Positions 1 through 10,599 of a DNA stretch of 64,000 nt are shown one piece after another; within the stretch, counting starts at the first letter, position 1; each line of letters begins with the position of its first letter. The DNA is from Lithobates sylvaticus. Its lineage: Eukaryota; Chordata; Amphibia; Anura; Ranidae. Below the pieces are notes generated by a model, which had not been told where the DNA came from, did not search any database, and saw nothing but the letters and a program-made list of their open reading frames with translations. The stretch is from assembly GCA_028564925.1 (NCBI GenBank), contig CM053033.1, forward strand, positions 84,613,468-84,677,467, given 5' to 3'. Both the position numbers and the translations under genes were made by a program.

Positions 1-116
1 ACTCCGAGGACCCTGAAGAGGAGGATTACCACAGTGGTGAACCAAGCATCTCTGAGCACCAGGATGATCTTCCAGCTCCATCAGAAGGCACACCAGAATC
101 AGACACCCTAAAGAAG
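1..116 (+). CDS. ehmt1: ehmt1 coding exon a (partial at left edge): acidic N-terminal segment
   Basis: Reading from base 3, the segment encodes 38 residues beginning SEDPEEEDYHSGEPSISEHQ and ending DTLKK, followed by a GTAAAG donor at 117. The two leading bases finish a codon begun outside the window. It ends in phase 0 and the next exon also starts in phase 0. The low-complexity acidic and serine-rich content fits the poorly conserved region before the cysteine-rich part of EHMT1 and is probably disordered. Identity rests mainly on being in frame and in series with unmistakable EHMT1 exons downstream. The exon's own 5' border is not visible. Confidence 0.8.
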
Positions 117-223
117 GTAAAGCTCTACTAAATGGGGGTCATTCTTTTTATTTTGCTCAAAAAAGGCCACAAGTAGACCTTTCTAGGTTGTATGCATTAC
201 ATTTTAGTAAGACACTGCCACTG

Positions 224-256
<33 letters not shown>

Positions 257-643
257 ATTTCTGTAGAATATAGCGGTAATAGTGACATCTGCAGGTAAAA
301 CAGTGTACCACATTATTTTTACTTCAAATAGAACATATTTAATGTTATAACTATTGCCCAGAATCCCTATGCACTATGCCTTGCTCTGCAACATAATAGG
401 CCTCTTTAAAACTTCTCCTAAAAGTTAGGAAAAGCAGATGTGTTCATATGAACTCATCTCTGGCAGAGTCCCTCTGAAGTATCTTTCTTAATCTAATGTA
501 TAAATATACTGACCTTATATATGTGGGAATGACTGAACTGAGAACAGCTCTTACAAGGAACCCCGGTCCTTTATTCGGGCAGGGCTAGACAATTCTCAGT
601 CACCATGACTACTAAAAGAAAACTTGTCTGGTGACGAGTCATT
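117..643. other. Intron sequence with a T25 tract
   Basis: This is the 5' part of the 7.1-kb intron between exons a and b. A 25-base T tract lies at 224-248 and the rest is AT-rich without coding potential or a recognisable element. Confidence 0.6.
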
Positions 644-1040
644 TAGGCTGCTTTCACACTGAGGCGGGCGCCGGCGGTAAAGCGGCTCAATATTTAGCAC
701 CGCTTTATCGTAGTTTTAGCAGCGCTATTTTTCCGCTAGCGGGGTGGTTTTAACCCCTGCTAGCGGCCGAAAAAGGGTTAAAAGCGCTGGTTTACAGCCC
801 TGCCCCATTGTTTTCAATGGGAAGGGGCGCTTTATGAGCAGTGAATACACCGCTCCTACATCGCTCCAAAGATGTGGCATGCAGGACTTTTTTGACCGTC
901 CTGCAAGCGCACCTCTCCAGTGTGAAAGCCCTCAGGGCTTTCACATTGAAGTGAATTGAGCGGCTCTTTCAGGGCGATTTGCAGGCACTATTTTTAGCAC
1001 TTTGGCGCCTGAAAAGAACCTCCGTGTGAAAGTAGCCTTA
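644..1040. mobile_element. Foldback MITE, 'GCTTTCACAC' terminal family
   Basis: The ends are imperfect inverted repeats: TAGGCTGCTTTCACACTGAG at the left and, on the reverse strand, TAAGGCTACTTTCACACGGA at the right. The interior is rich in AGCGGC/GCGCTA words and holds internal palindromes. A related, partly matching copy lies at 49795-50005 (shared words include GGTTTTAACCCC and GCCCCATTG). No coding capacity. It is a non-autonomous DNA transposon whose superfamily I cannot assign. Confidence 0.7.
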
Positions 1041-2530
1041 GAGTTGAGCACTACAGACTCTGCTCTGGGGTAGTCTGAGGCATGAAGAGGACTGCCAAGG
1101 GTGGTAGATGAGTGTGGACTGAGTCCCCTCTGTCTGGGATATGCCCGCCACTCATCTGAGACCCCGACTGGTGAGTGAGGCAAGAGGGGGATAGCCTGCT
1201 GGTGTCCTGTGTGGGGTTGGAGCCATAGCATATATCTGTAATAAAAAAAGGTTTGTTTGTAGGGTGCCATCTGGGGCTTTATCCAGCCTGATCCCCTGTT
1301 TAGTGTTATACCTAGAGCACAATTTAGAGGCGCAATATCCATTTATCTATCCATCCATCCATCCAGTGCTACAGTGCTATACCCAACGTTCATTGTTTTA
1401 TGTATCCAGAACTACAGTGTTGTAATAAATAATAGTAGTGTTAGGTATCCAGTACTGTTCTAGTCTCCATTTTTTTTTTTTTGTATGTGTCCAGTAGTGT
1501 GTTCACCGTTATCGAATATGCATTGTTGTACAATGTTAAACTGTATGTATTCAATTCTCCAATGTTCTGTCCAGTGTTCTCTCAGATGTCTGTCTTTTGC
1601 TACATCCACTGTATGTGATGTTCAGTATTGCAGGTTTACATTTGCTGTCCCATCCATTAGTCCTAAACATCCATCAATCATTTAAGGCACAGCAGCAAGC
1701 TAAGTTGGTGGACAGAATGTAGCCACAATCCAGTGAAGTCTTTTTTCTTTCTTGATTTCCATGGGAAAAGTTGATCTGTGGTGGAAATTGTGTGGCATCC
1801 ATCAATTCAGTAGTTCTACATTCTGGTGTGTGGCCATTGAGTTCAGAAAGCTAATTTATATTAATATACAAGGATTCATGGTTCCTACTTGTCCTTGTGT
1901 TCCTGGGTCCATGAGCAAGGTATCTGGACCATGGCTGGACAATTCTGGTTGCCAAAGCAACTCGACAAAACCTTACAAACAGCGTCATCAAAAGCGATTG
2001 TTGGTGAAGAGGCAGGCGCTGAAATGCCAGGCTTATTGCTGGGTAAGACCAGCACTGTGTGAGAATGGTAGCGGCTAATGTGACTGTATTGACAGCCAGT
2101 ATTGCACCAGACAGACTGGGTCAAGTCCTGCTGGTGTGTGAGGCAATACCAGCTGTCAAATACATTTTGTTGCATGCTAGTCTCACGACGAAAGTGAAGA
2201 GGCTACTCCCCCATACCAAAATTCTCGTACGACCAAATTCAACTTCAGAAGTGACGTCATGTGTTGAATAGTTTTGTGTGTTTTCTTTAGTTTCTGAGCC
2301 TTGCTCTTATGATTTTTTTTGAACGAAAACCGTACTAATTAAAATCGTACGTTAAGTTCACATACAACAAAAATGTTATAGTCTGCACATCCAGCTTTTG
2401 TGGGACAAAAAATCGCAATCGGCTGTCGAAGACACCATACTAACGATCCGAAAATCGACAGATCGTTCGTCGGATTAAATTTTGCTTTCGATTTTTGTAA
2501 CGTGTGTCTGGGTCTTTACTGGGTCTTTAC
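1041..2530. other. Intron sequence, unassigned repeats
   Basis: There is no gene here. 1330-1700 holds a loose repetition of short words such as ATCCAGTACTGTT and ATCCATCC. 2205-2520 resembles a degraded MITE with ATCGAAAATCG-type words. The short open frames at 1485-1685, 1752-2078 and 1885-2175 show no family resemblance. Confidence 0.5.
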
Positions 2531-3050
2531 TTAAAGTGTTACTAAACCCACAACAGTAAAATCAGTTTGCATATGCAGTAATGCATGCTTGTTATACTCA
2601 CTGTGGAACCTAAGGGATTAATCTTCTGCATTGTGTAAAAAGGCTGTTTGATCCCATCTTCTCTGATCATCTCCTTCTTCCACAGTCCCTAATCCATCTC
2701 CTAATCCACAGCCTATGGAGTCACTCTGCACATGCTCATTTCAGCGTTTATTGCTAGATAGATTTTTTTTTTTTTCTTGGGAGGGTGCATGTGATCAGCA
2801 CAGGTCCAATCAGCACTGTCCAGACAGAGGGTCAGGGGTTCTGAATCCTCAAATGACAGTCAGATGAGAATGAAAACACCTACAAGCTTTAATCAGACAC
2901 TGATAGAAGTCACAAAACTGCTATATACTGCTGATGAGAAAAGGTATTTAGCAGGTTTAAATTAACTAAAATAATTGCATTTCCATGTTCTGTGTACTGT
3001 GGGAGATCAGATATATTGAATGCAGGGTCCTTGGTTTAGTAACACTTTAA
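2531..3050. mobile_element. TTAA-flanked MITE, family T1, copy 1
   Basis: The ends are perfect or near-perfect inverted repeats: TTAAAGTGTTACTAAACCCA at the left and TTTAGTAACACTTTAA at the right. TTAA sits at both borders, fitting a TTAA target duplication as in piggyBac or Kolobok superfamilies. The inner sequence (ATGCATGCTTGTTATACTCA, ATTGTGTAAAAAGGCTGTTT) recurs in copies at 16286-16821 and 19282-19918. Non-coding. Confidence 0.85.
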
Positions 3051-4635
3051 TGATAGCTTGTGCATTTCACCTGCAGGACCATGACTTTTTCTATGCTGTG
3101 AGGGACAAGTGCATCTACTACAATGCAGACAAGCCATGAGCTCAACTGGCTTTTCTGTTATAAACCTCCTCCTCTTCTTGAGTGCAATGGCGCTAGATTA
3201 ACCACTTGACCACTGGGCACTTAAACACCCTTAATAACCAGACCAATTTTCAGCTTTCGGTGCTCTCACATTTTGAATGACAATTACTCAGTCATACAAC
3301 ACTGTACCCAAATGAAATTTTTGTCCTTTTTTTCACACAAATAGAGCTTTCTTTTGGTGGTATTTAATCACCGTTGAGTTTTTTATTTTTTGCGCTATAA
3401 AAGAAAAAAGACAGAAAATTCGGTAAAAAAAATGAATTTTTCTTCGTTTCTGTTATAAAATTTTGCAAATTTTGTCATTTTTCTTGATAAATTTTGGCCA
3501 AAATTTATACTGCTACATATCCTTGGTAAAAATAAGTACAAATTGGGATATATTATTTGGTCGTTGTGAAAGTTTTAGAGTCCACAAGCTATGGTGCCAA
3601 TATCTGAAAATTGATCACACCTAAAGTACTGACGGCCTATCTCATTTCTTGAGTCCATAACATGCCAGAAAAGTACAAATACCCCCCAAATGACCCCTTT
3701 TTGGAAATAAGACATTCCAAGGTATTTGGAAAGAGGCATGGTGAGTTTTTTGAAGTTGTAATTTTTTCCCACAATTCTTTGCAAAATCAAGATTTTTTTT
3801 CTTATTTTTATTTTTTTCACAAAATTGTCATATTAGCAGGTTATTTCTCACACACAGCATATGCATACCACAAATTACACCCCAAAACACATTCTGCTAT
3901 TACTCCCGAGTACGGCGATACCACATGTGTGAGACTTTTACACAGCGTGGCCACATACAGAGGCCCAACATGCAGGGAGCGCCATCAGGTGTTCTGGAGC
4001 ACCCGGGACAATTCTGACATTTCTCTCCTACATGTAAAAATCATCATTTATTTGATAGAAAATTACATAGAACCCCAAAACATTATATATGTTTTTTTAG
4101 AAAAGACCCTAGAGAATACAATGGCGGTCGTTGCAACTTTTTATCTAGCACGGTACTTGCGCAGCAATTTTTCGAACGCGTTTTTTTGGGAGAAAAAAGT
4201 TTTGTGCTTTACAAAAAACAAAACTGTAAATTTAGCCCAATGTTTTTGCATAATGTGAAAGATGAAGTTACGCCGAGTAAATAGATACCTAACATGTCAC
4301 CCTTCAAAATTGCACGTGCTCGTGGAATGGCACCAAACTTCGCTACTTAAAAATCCCCATAGGCGGCGCTTTAAAACTTTTTACTGGTTACATGTTTTGA
4401 GTTACAGAGGAGGTCTAGGGCCAAAATTATTGTTCTCGCTCCAACGTTCGCAGCGATACCTCACATGTGTGGTTTGAACACCGTTTTCATATGTGGGCGG
4501 GACTTACGTATGCGTTCGCTTCTGCATGCGAGCGCACGGGGACAGGGGCGCTTTACATTTTTTTTATTGTTCATTTTACTTTATTTATTTTAGTTTGACA
4601 CTTTTTTCCCCCAAAAATTTTTTTTGATCACTTTT

Positions 4636-4677
4636 ATTCCTATTACAAGGAATGTAAACATCCCTTGTAATAGGAAT
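4636..4677. repeat. Hairpin with conserved 12-base loop (copy 1)
   Basis: A perfect 15-bp stem ATTCCTATTACAAGG / CCTTGTAATAGGAAT encloses the loop AATGTAAACATC. The second copy at 25769-25810 has the identical loop and a stem differing at three pairs, each change matched in the opposite arm. Confidence 0.9.
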
Positions 4678-4796
4678 ATGGCATGACAGGTCCTCTTTAC
4701 AGTGAGATATGGGGTCAATAAGACCCCACATCTCACCTCTAGGCTGGAAAGCCTGAAATAAAATAAAAAACGATCCTGGCTTTGATCGTAGCGAGC

Positions 4797-6071
4797 ATTG
4801 CAGGGTATCGCAGGGTATCGCAGAATATCGCAGGATATGGCTGGGTATGGCATGGCAGGGTATGGCAGGGTATGGCAGGGTATGGCAGGGTATGGCAGGG
4901 TATGGCAGGGTATGGCAGGGTATCGCAGGGTATGGCAGAGTATCACAGGGTATGGCAGAGTATCGCAGGGTATGGCAGAGTATCGCAGGGAATGGCAGAG
5001 TATCGCTGGGTATGGCAGGGTATCGCTGGGTATTATTGCAGGGTATGGCAGGGTATCGCAGGTAATGGCAGAGTATGGCAGGGTATGGCAGAGTATCGCA
5101 GGGTATGGCAGAGTATCGCAGGGTATCGCAGGTAATGGCAGGGTATGGCAGAGTATGGCAGGGTATCGCAGGGTATGGCAGGGTATCGCAGGGTATGGCA
5201 GAGTATGGCAGGGTATGGCAGAGTATCGCAGGGTATGGCAGAGTATCGCAGGGTATGGCAGAGTATCGCAGGGTATGGCAGAGTATCGCAGGGTATGGCA
5301 GGTAATGGCAGGGTATGGCAGAGTATGGCAGGGTATGGCAGAGTATGGCAGGGTATGGCAGAGTATGGCAGGGTATGCAGGGTATGGCAGAGTATCGCAG
5401 GGTATGGCAGAGTATCGCAGGGTATGGCAGAGTATCGCTGGGTATGGCAGGGTATCGCTGGGTATTATTGCAGGGTATGGCAGGGTATCGCAGGTAATGG
5501 CAGAGTATGGCAGGATATGGCATGGCAGGGTATGGCAGAGTATCGCAGGGTATGGCAGAGTATCGCAGGGTATCGCAGGTAATGGCAGAGTATGGCAGGG
5601 TATGGCATGGCAGGGTATGGCAGAGTATCGCAGGGTATGGCAGAGTATCGCAGGGTATGGCAGAGTATCGCAGGGTATGGCAGGGTATGGCAGAGTATCG
5701 CAGGGTATGGCAGAGTATCGCAGGGTATGGCAGAGTATCGCAGGGTATGGCAGAGTATCGCAGGGTATGGCAGAGTATCGCAGGGTATGGCAGAGTATCG
5801 CAGGGTATGGCAGAGTATCGCAGGGTATGGCAGAGTATCGCAGGGTATGGCAGAGTATCGCAGGGTATGGCAGAGTATCGCAGGGTATGGCAGAGTATCG
5901 CAGGGAATGGCAGAGTATCGCAGGGAATGGCAGAGTATCGCAGGGAATGGCAGAGTATCGCAGGGAATGGCAGAGTATCGCAGGGAATGGCAGAGTATCG
6001 CAGGGAATGGCAGAGTATCGCAGGGAATGGCAGAATATAGCAGGGTAAGGCACAGTATTGGAGGGTATGGC
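4797..6071. repeat. Decamer minisatellite array (about 127 units)
   Basis: Tandem 10-bp units of the form GTATSGCAGR (S = C or G) run almost without interruption. Common alternating pairs are GTATGGCAGA and GTATCGCAGG, giving a 20-bp higher-order unit over 5620-5890. A GGGAATGGCA variant is repeated about eight times near the right end (5890-6030), showing local homogenisation. A segment with distinctive variants (TATTATTGCA at 5031 and again at 5463; GGTAATGGCA at 5061 and 5493) is duplicated at an offset of 432 bp. Long open frames on both strands are a by-product of the stop-free unit. Confidence 0.97.
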
Positions 6072-6080
6072 AGATTTGGT

Positions 6081-6196
6081 ATCCATCCATCCATGCTCAG
6101 CCATCCCTCCATACCCTGCAATACCCAGCAATACACTGCAGGCTATTGCTGTGTATTGCAGGGTATGGAGGGATGGCTGAGCATGGATGGATGGAT
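6081..6196. repeat. Perfect 44-bp-arm palindrome with 28-base loop
   Basis: Bases 6081-6124 are the exact reverse complement of 6153-6196. The arms contain (ATCC)n, a GCTCAGCCATCCCTCC block and decamer-like units (ATACCCTGCA). The loop (6125-6152) continues decamer-like words (AGCAATACACTGCA) and can form a small inner stem (AGCAATA/TATTGCT). It lies at the right edge of the minisatellite. Confidence 0.95.
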
Positions 6197-6279
6197 GGAT
6201 CGGTGGCATGCAGAGCAGGCTGTGGGCACTACAGATCCCGCCCACAGCACTGCTGCCACCGATCCCTCCCCCTCTCCTC

Positions 6280-6583
6280 TCACACTGTACCGATCGGTAC
6301 AGAGAGAGGAGGGGATAGGAACCGGCGTCATCAAATGACGCCGGTTTGCTTACATGTGATCGCTCCGTCATTTGACGGAGCGATCACGTGGTAAACGGCC
6401 GCGATGAGCGGCCGTTTACCGTGATCCGTGATCCGCCGGGTCCCCTGGACCCGGCGATCACGGATGTACTCGAGTGCGCGCCCCAGGGGGCGCGCAAGAG
6501 GGGAATTCCGGGAGGACGTCATATGACGCCCTCCCAGAGTTAAGCAACCGGCCTGTAGCCGTCATTCGGCTATGGGCCGGTTG
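6280..6583. repeat. Cluster of about eight consecutive hairpins at the element's right end
   Basis: Inverted repeats follow one another with few spacer bases: about 6280-6310 (centre GTACCGATCGGTAC), 6321-6345, 6356-6387, 6390-6420, 6425-6464, 6475-6496, 6510-6535 and about 6546-6582. Stems are GC-rich. The hairpin at 6356-6387 recurs in the hAT element at 44134-44165. A similar GC-rich hairpin tract ends the relative at 57020-58024. Confidence 0.9.
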
Positions 6584-6595
6584 TAAAGTGGTTAA

Positions 6596-7192
6596 TTACT
6601 TCAGGCATAATAAATCAGATGCAGAGCACTGTTATTTCTTTTCCTGTTACCAGTGTGTAGCAGATTGACAAATCTGGTACTAGAAGCAGTGAGTGCCAGA
6701 GCTCCAGGGTCTGCACTGAATAGTGAAGATACATGATTGGAGACCAGTGAGTTTTTATTTTTATTTTTTTTAACACTGTTATAGCTGCAACTATCAGTTG
6801 AAGACACTGGCAAACAAAGCTCTTAGGACAGCCTATGGAATCCCTCCTACTCCCTGATTCTTCGGGGGGTGGGCGGGGGAAGCCGTCCCTGCTGGGAGAA
6901 GACCGTGATTGTTAGCGGCTATAGCAGCTGCTAGCGATAATCCCAAGTGAATTCGGCAGGCTGCTTGTACCCAAGTTGATCGATCAACTTGGTACATTTA
7001 GCCTGCCCACACACTGCCTATTCCTTCTGAACCGGCCAAGATTTGTACAGTCTATGGCCAGCCTTGGGTGAGGATCAGATCACATTTTATGGCAAATTAA
7101 AGCAGAAAACCAGTTAATTCCATGGTCGTTCACATACTTTTTCTTGTGTGTGTGTATATGTGTGTGTAATATATAAATATATATATATATAG
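6596..7192. other. Intron sequence before exon b
   Basis: Apparently unique intron with no recognised element. It ends in a TG/TA-rich microsatellite (about 7146-7190) that directly abuts the AG acceptor, so the polypyrimidine tract of the exon b acceptor is poor. Confidence 0.55.
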
Positions 7193-7279
7193 GTGGATGA
7201 TTTGGAATCGGATGGTGATGAAGAGGCAGAATCTATGGAGTCACAAGAGGAAGAGGAGGATGGGGCTGAATCAGATTTA
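7193..7279 (+). CDS. ehmt1: ehmt1 coding exon b: acidic stretch
   Basis: This 87-base exon (29 codons, phase 0 to 0) lies between TATATATAG and GTAAGT. It encodes VDDLESDGDEEAESMESQEE and continues EEDGAESDL, a glutamate/aspartate-rich, probably disordered segment. EHMT proteins carry such acidic stretches before the cysteine-rich region; the exact residue match is weak, as expected for this fast-changing part. Position, phase and composition support the call. The acceptor is unusual because a TA/TG microsatellite replaces most of the pyrimidine tract, so inclusion of this exon may be inefficient or regulated. Confidence 0.8.
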
Positions 7280-7878
7280 GTAAGTATTCTAAAGAAAATT
7301 TGTCTAGTCACTTCAGGTATGGCATGTAATTGTTTTTTATTCCCGCACCAAAAACTTAAGTTACCCACCCCCTACCCAGGAATGTAATCATATTGCCCCC
7401 TTTCTGGTTTGCCTCTATGAGCCCTTGTAGTTTCCTTTTGATTGAACACTGAAATTACCCAGTTTATTTACAAAGCCAATGAGCGTGATATTCTTATTGT
7501 GGTTCATTATTTAGATTCGATCATCTGACTGTGCATTTGTGCTGGACTGGGCTTTCTGTGCCCCAGTTGTTGATTAATATCAAGAAGAATTAGGCTGGGA
7601 ATAATTGTATTATATGGCCTATCTATATAGATTTAGTTTCATAATGAATCTTGATGATTAGACAAGCAAACACTGATATATGAAAGGAAATCAAGAGATT
7701 TTCTTTGCACTTTTTACTGTGCAGCCCTAGAACCTGCAATTAAAATAAAAGCACATTAAAGGTTAACTCTAACATTCCATGTTTTCAAATCAAACAAAAA
7801 TGGCAGTAGATAATTCTATATCAGTTAATAGTAATGGTGATTTCTTGGTTATGACCTTACTGAAAACAATGGATGCTT

Positions 7879-8037
7879 TAAGGCCTGATTCACACCTATG
7901 CATTTTTAGTGCTTTTTGCATTTTGCAGATTTGCTCTACAGTCAATTTAACATGGTTTCCTATGGAACACATTTTGTAGTGCAAATCTGTAAAATGCAAA
8001 AAGCACTAAAAATGCAAAGGTGTGAATCCAGCCTAAA
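7879..8037. mobile_element. Short foldback MITE
   Basis: The two halves are inverted copies: the left arm starts AAGGCCTGATTCACACC and contains AGTGCTTTTTGCATTTTGCA. The right arm is its reverse complement with a few changes and ends GGTGTGAATCCAGCCTAA. The arms are about 55-60 bp and the loop is short. Non-coding. Confidence 0.85.
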
Positions 8038-8402
8038 ACCAAATCTTACCATACACTAATAACCTGTGGGCTGAATGAAAAAAAAAATCATAGATTCCCA
8101 ATCCACGCTAAACAGTGTGAATGAACAAAACTCCTACTGAGGCTAATACAGTATGAGAGCTACTGGTTGCCAAAATGCAGTGGGCGGAGACTGCAGCTGA
8201 TTGGCTGCAGTCACTATTTGGCAGAGAATTTTCTGCCCTGCTCCAGGTGATTTTCTGATTAAAGGATGCTGGGTGGTAGGGTGTCGACAGGACCACTAAA
8301 TGCTTGAATTTTGTCCTGTTCATCAGAAACTGCACGGAATTCAATCAAAGTATGGCTAGCTTAGCTGGGGTTATCTCAGCAGGGTGCCAATTGTGTTTTC
8401 TG

Positions 8403-8433
<31 letters not shown>

Positions 8434-8638
8434 ATGGCTAATAGGAGAATTTACAGACCTATAGAAATAATGAAAATATTGAACAGCAAGGAAAATTCTC
8501 CACATCAAAAAGGACTTTCAGAAAAAAATTCCTTGAATGACTCAAAATGTGTTCTTGCTGGTAATTCACTATAGCTTACCTCTAAATGAGACTTGTACTG
8601 AGAGATGTATGTTGATTGTTTATATTGGCCACCTCCTG

Positions 8639-9092
8639 GCTTAAAAGAGAAGTATATATTTTTTTCTAATAACCATGCTTACCTAGGTGGCTGCAGCATT
8701 GGCCTGCTGCTGCATCTGTCCCCGGTGCCTCTAACACTGAGAAACAAGCGATCCAACACTGCAGATCGCTTGGTTCTCAGAGCTCCCCGAGCAGAGAGCT
8801 GGTGACTGTCAGTCCTGCCCCCTCCACAGCTGGGCGGCAGTGGCCGGCTCAGGCTCTCAGCAGCTCACTGAGAGGCTGAACCAGGTGCAGGTCCAGGCAT
8901 GTGGGTGGATCCAAACTCCATTGTCACAATCTTGCCTGAGCCTGGACCGGCTCTGTAACGTCAGCAGACTTCAGCCTGCTGTCTGCTGAAAATGGGTCAC
9001 AGGAGTGCAGAACGAACTGCACTCCTGAGATCCATAGGAGAGATCCATAGGAGAAACGCAGCCAAACAAGCTTTGGCTGTACTTATTTAAAT
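8639..9092. mobile_element. Probable MITE with 'AAAAGAGAAGTATA' end
   Basis: The left end TTAAAAGAGAAGTATA is followed by a CT/GC-rich interior with palindromic segments (ATCGCTTG, CAGGAGTGCAG...CTGCACTCCTG at about 9000-9030). The right end (AAGCTTTGGCTGTACTTATT) is a diverged complement of the left. Boundaries are approximate. Confidence 0.55.
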
Positions 9093-9275
9093 ATTTTTGG
9101 AGTAACTATGGAAGCTAGTGCAAGTAACATTTTCTCATCTGTGTACTTGTCCAGAAAGTAATAGAACATCTGGATTACCATGAATGTGATGGAGAGGTCA
9201 GCCTCCAAATTTCTCTTGGCACAGGTTTTCTTTATGATGGCCCTGGAGGCTGATCCTGCCTCTTTTTTGTTACAG

Positions 9276-9393
9276 AGCTCAGAGTCCAGTCTTCGGAAGA
9301 AAAGCCAGGCAAAGCACAAAGGGAGTGCTGAGAACCCATGGATGAAAGCTGCAAAGACAAGGAGAGCAAGGATCAAAGCAAAGGCCAATCCAG
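9276..9393 (+). CDS. ehmt1: ehmt1 coding exon c: basic segment before the cysteine-rich region
   Basis: A TTACAG acceptor and CAG/GTAAAG donor bound 118 bases (39 codons plus one base, phase 0 to 1). It encodes SSESSLRKKSQAKHKGSAEN followed by PWMKAAKTRRARIKAKANP. Human EHMT1 has a closely similar lysine/arginine-rich run, recalled as SSLRKKAKAKHKGSAENPWM. The conserved KHKGSAENPWMK core makes the identification firm. The dense basic clusters look like a nuclear localisation signal (inference). The part after PWMK is less conserved than the first half. Confidence 0.95.
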
Positions 9394-10599
9394 GTAAAGA
9401 TGTCTATGGTATTGAGTAATGTCAGAATAATTTACACATATTGTCTCTAAAAGGGCAATTGGGAAATTCTGCAGACAGCAAGGTCTTGACCATCATGGTG
9501 GTTGGCAATTTTAATGATTTCCCCTTCTAGGTTTACAGACCGCAGTTAGGACCAGTCAGGGGGGACCCAACCCTGTCCTGTTCCATTCAAAATTTAAACA
9601 AAGTGGGCATTATAAAACTACTGAGATAATAGGACCCTGAAAATAGGCTGACCAAATAGGACGAGGTACCAAAGCAGGAGGAAAAAGTATTAAAAGGTTA
9701 AGCAATCAAATACGTCCCATTTTCACCCTGTTGTGGCTGAGAACCCTGGACATTACTATATTGGTAAAGTTGGAATCCAGCCCACAAATGGTGAAACAGT
9801 TTCGCTTTTATATCAACAAAGGTGAATCGTTGCGGAACAGTTGTCAGAATGTGGGCAAATCTCTGCAATCTGACAGGGTGTTGCGACAGTTCCCCTTAAA
9901 TTTGATGCTTCGCTCATGACAACTGTGTGTTAGTGGTGTTCATGTAAAGAAGGAGGAATGAAAAACATTCAACCAAATTGTGCCCTGGGATAGAATGGTG
10001 ATGACCTTTAGAAGTGTCAATGTCAGCGGAGTGTGTCATATAGAGGCTTCAGAGGATGAGTGATGAATGAGTGAACTCAGCGCACACCCTGAAGCCTTCT
10101 GTGCTTCCAGCTGTTCTGAGCCTGGTAGAATGCAGTGCTAGCATGCGTGTTATCTTACACAACAGGGCACACATAAGCCAGTTACTTAACTTTTTTCTTT
10201 TGCTTTATTGTAGTTCATTATGATTATAACTATTATTGTATTTACACCATCATGTTCAGTATCTCATTTAAAAGCAGGGCATACAGTAAAGGTGATCTGT
10301 GCGAGATTTTTTACCTTTTGGCCTTGTGGTCTACTGGGGAACAGGAGGTATGATAAGTGCACTAACCCATAGCAAGTGATTCGTGTTTAATTAAAATCAT
10401 TACAAAGGGTTCTTATTGGTCACTTTGCCCTTAGCACATTTTAATAAACTAAGCCTTGTAGCGGTCGTAAGTAAAAAAAGTTAAAATAATAATAAAAAAA
10501 AAAGTTGGATAGAGTGTCAAGGCATGTCGGCCATAAAGGAGTAAATGTACACAGTGGAAGACAGTCTGGCATGCTGGCCTCAGAATTGAGCTGCTATGG
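9394..10599. other. Intron c-d, first part
   Basis: AT-rich intron without a recognised element. Short open frames here have no family resemblance. Confidence 0.5.

Larger units (their letters stand above)
3198..6595. mobile_element. 3.4-kb TTAA-flanked non-autonomous DNA transposon carrying a minisatellite
   Basis: Inverted ends TTAACCACTTGACC at the left and GGTTGTAAAGTGGTTAA at the right, with TTAA on both borders, define the element. No transposase is visible. The left half is AT-rich and shares long stretches (ACAAATAGAGCTTTCTTTTG, TTTTTTGCGCTATAAA) with copies at 25941 onward and 57020-58024. The right half holds a hairpin, a 1.27-kb decamer array, a large palindrome and a run of about eight hairpins. 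TTAA borders suggest mobilisation by a piggyBac- or Kolobok-type transposase; that assignment is inference. Confidence 0.8.
7280..9275. other. Intron b-c
   Basis: It holds a possibly constrained AT-rich stretch (about 7440-7740, see findings), the foldback MITE at 7879-8037, a (TA)14 tract at 8406-8433 and a MITE-like repeat at about 8639-9092. The remaining sequence is non-coding and unassigned. Confidence 0.6.

Noticed and set aside
3662-4258. 198-codon plus-strand open frame
   Set aside because: It lies within the AT-rich left half of the TTAA element; low-complexity composition and no transposase motif, and other copies of the family do not share an open frame by eye.
4797-6071. CRISPR-like regular repeats
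   Set aside because: Units are 10 bp, with no spacers, in a vertebrate intron; a minisatellite explains it.
4585-6371. Open frames of 501 and 593 codons on the minus strand and 416 codons on the plus strand
   Set aside because: All lie in the decamer array, whose unit lacks stops in most frames. They encode only repeats such as TLPYPAILCH and differ by frame alone. No start context, splice or family supports a protein.
7193-7387. 64-codon open frame reading past the exon b donor
   Set aside because: Only 7193-7279 is exon; a consensus GTAAGT at 7280 and loss of acidic composition mark the intron.
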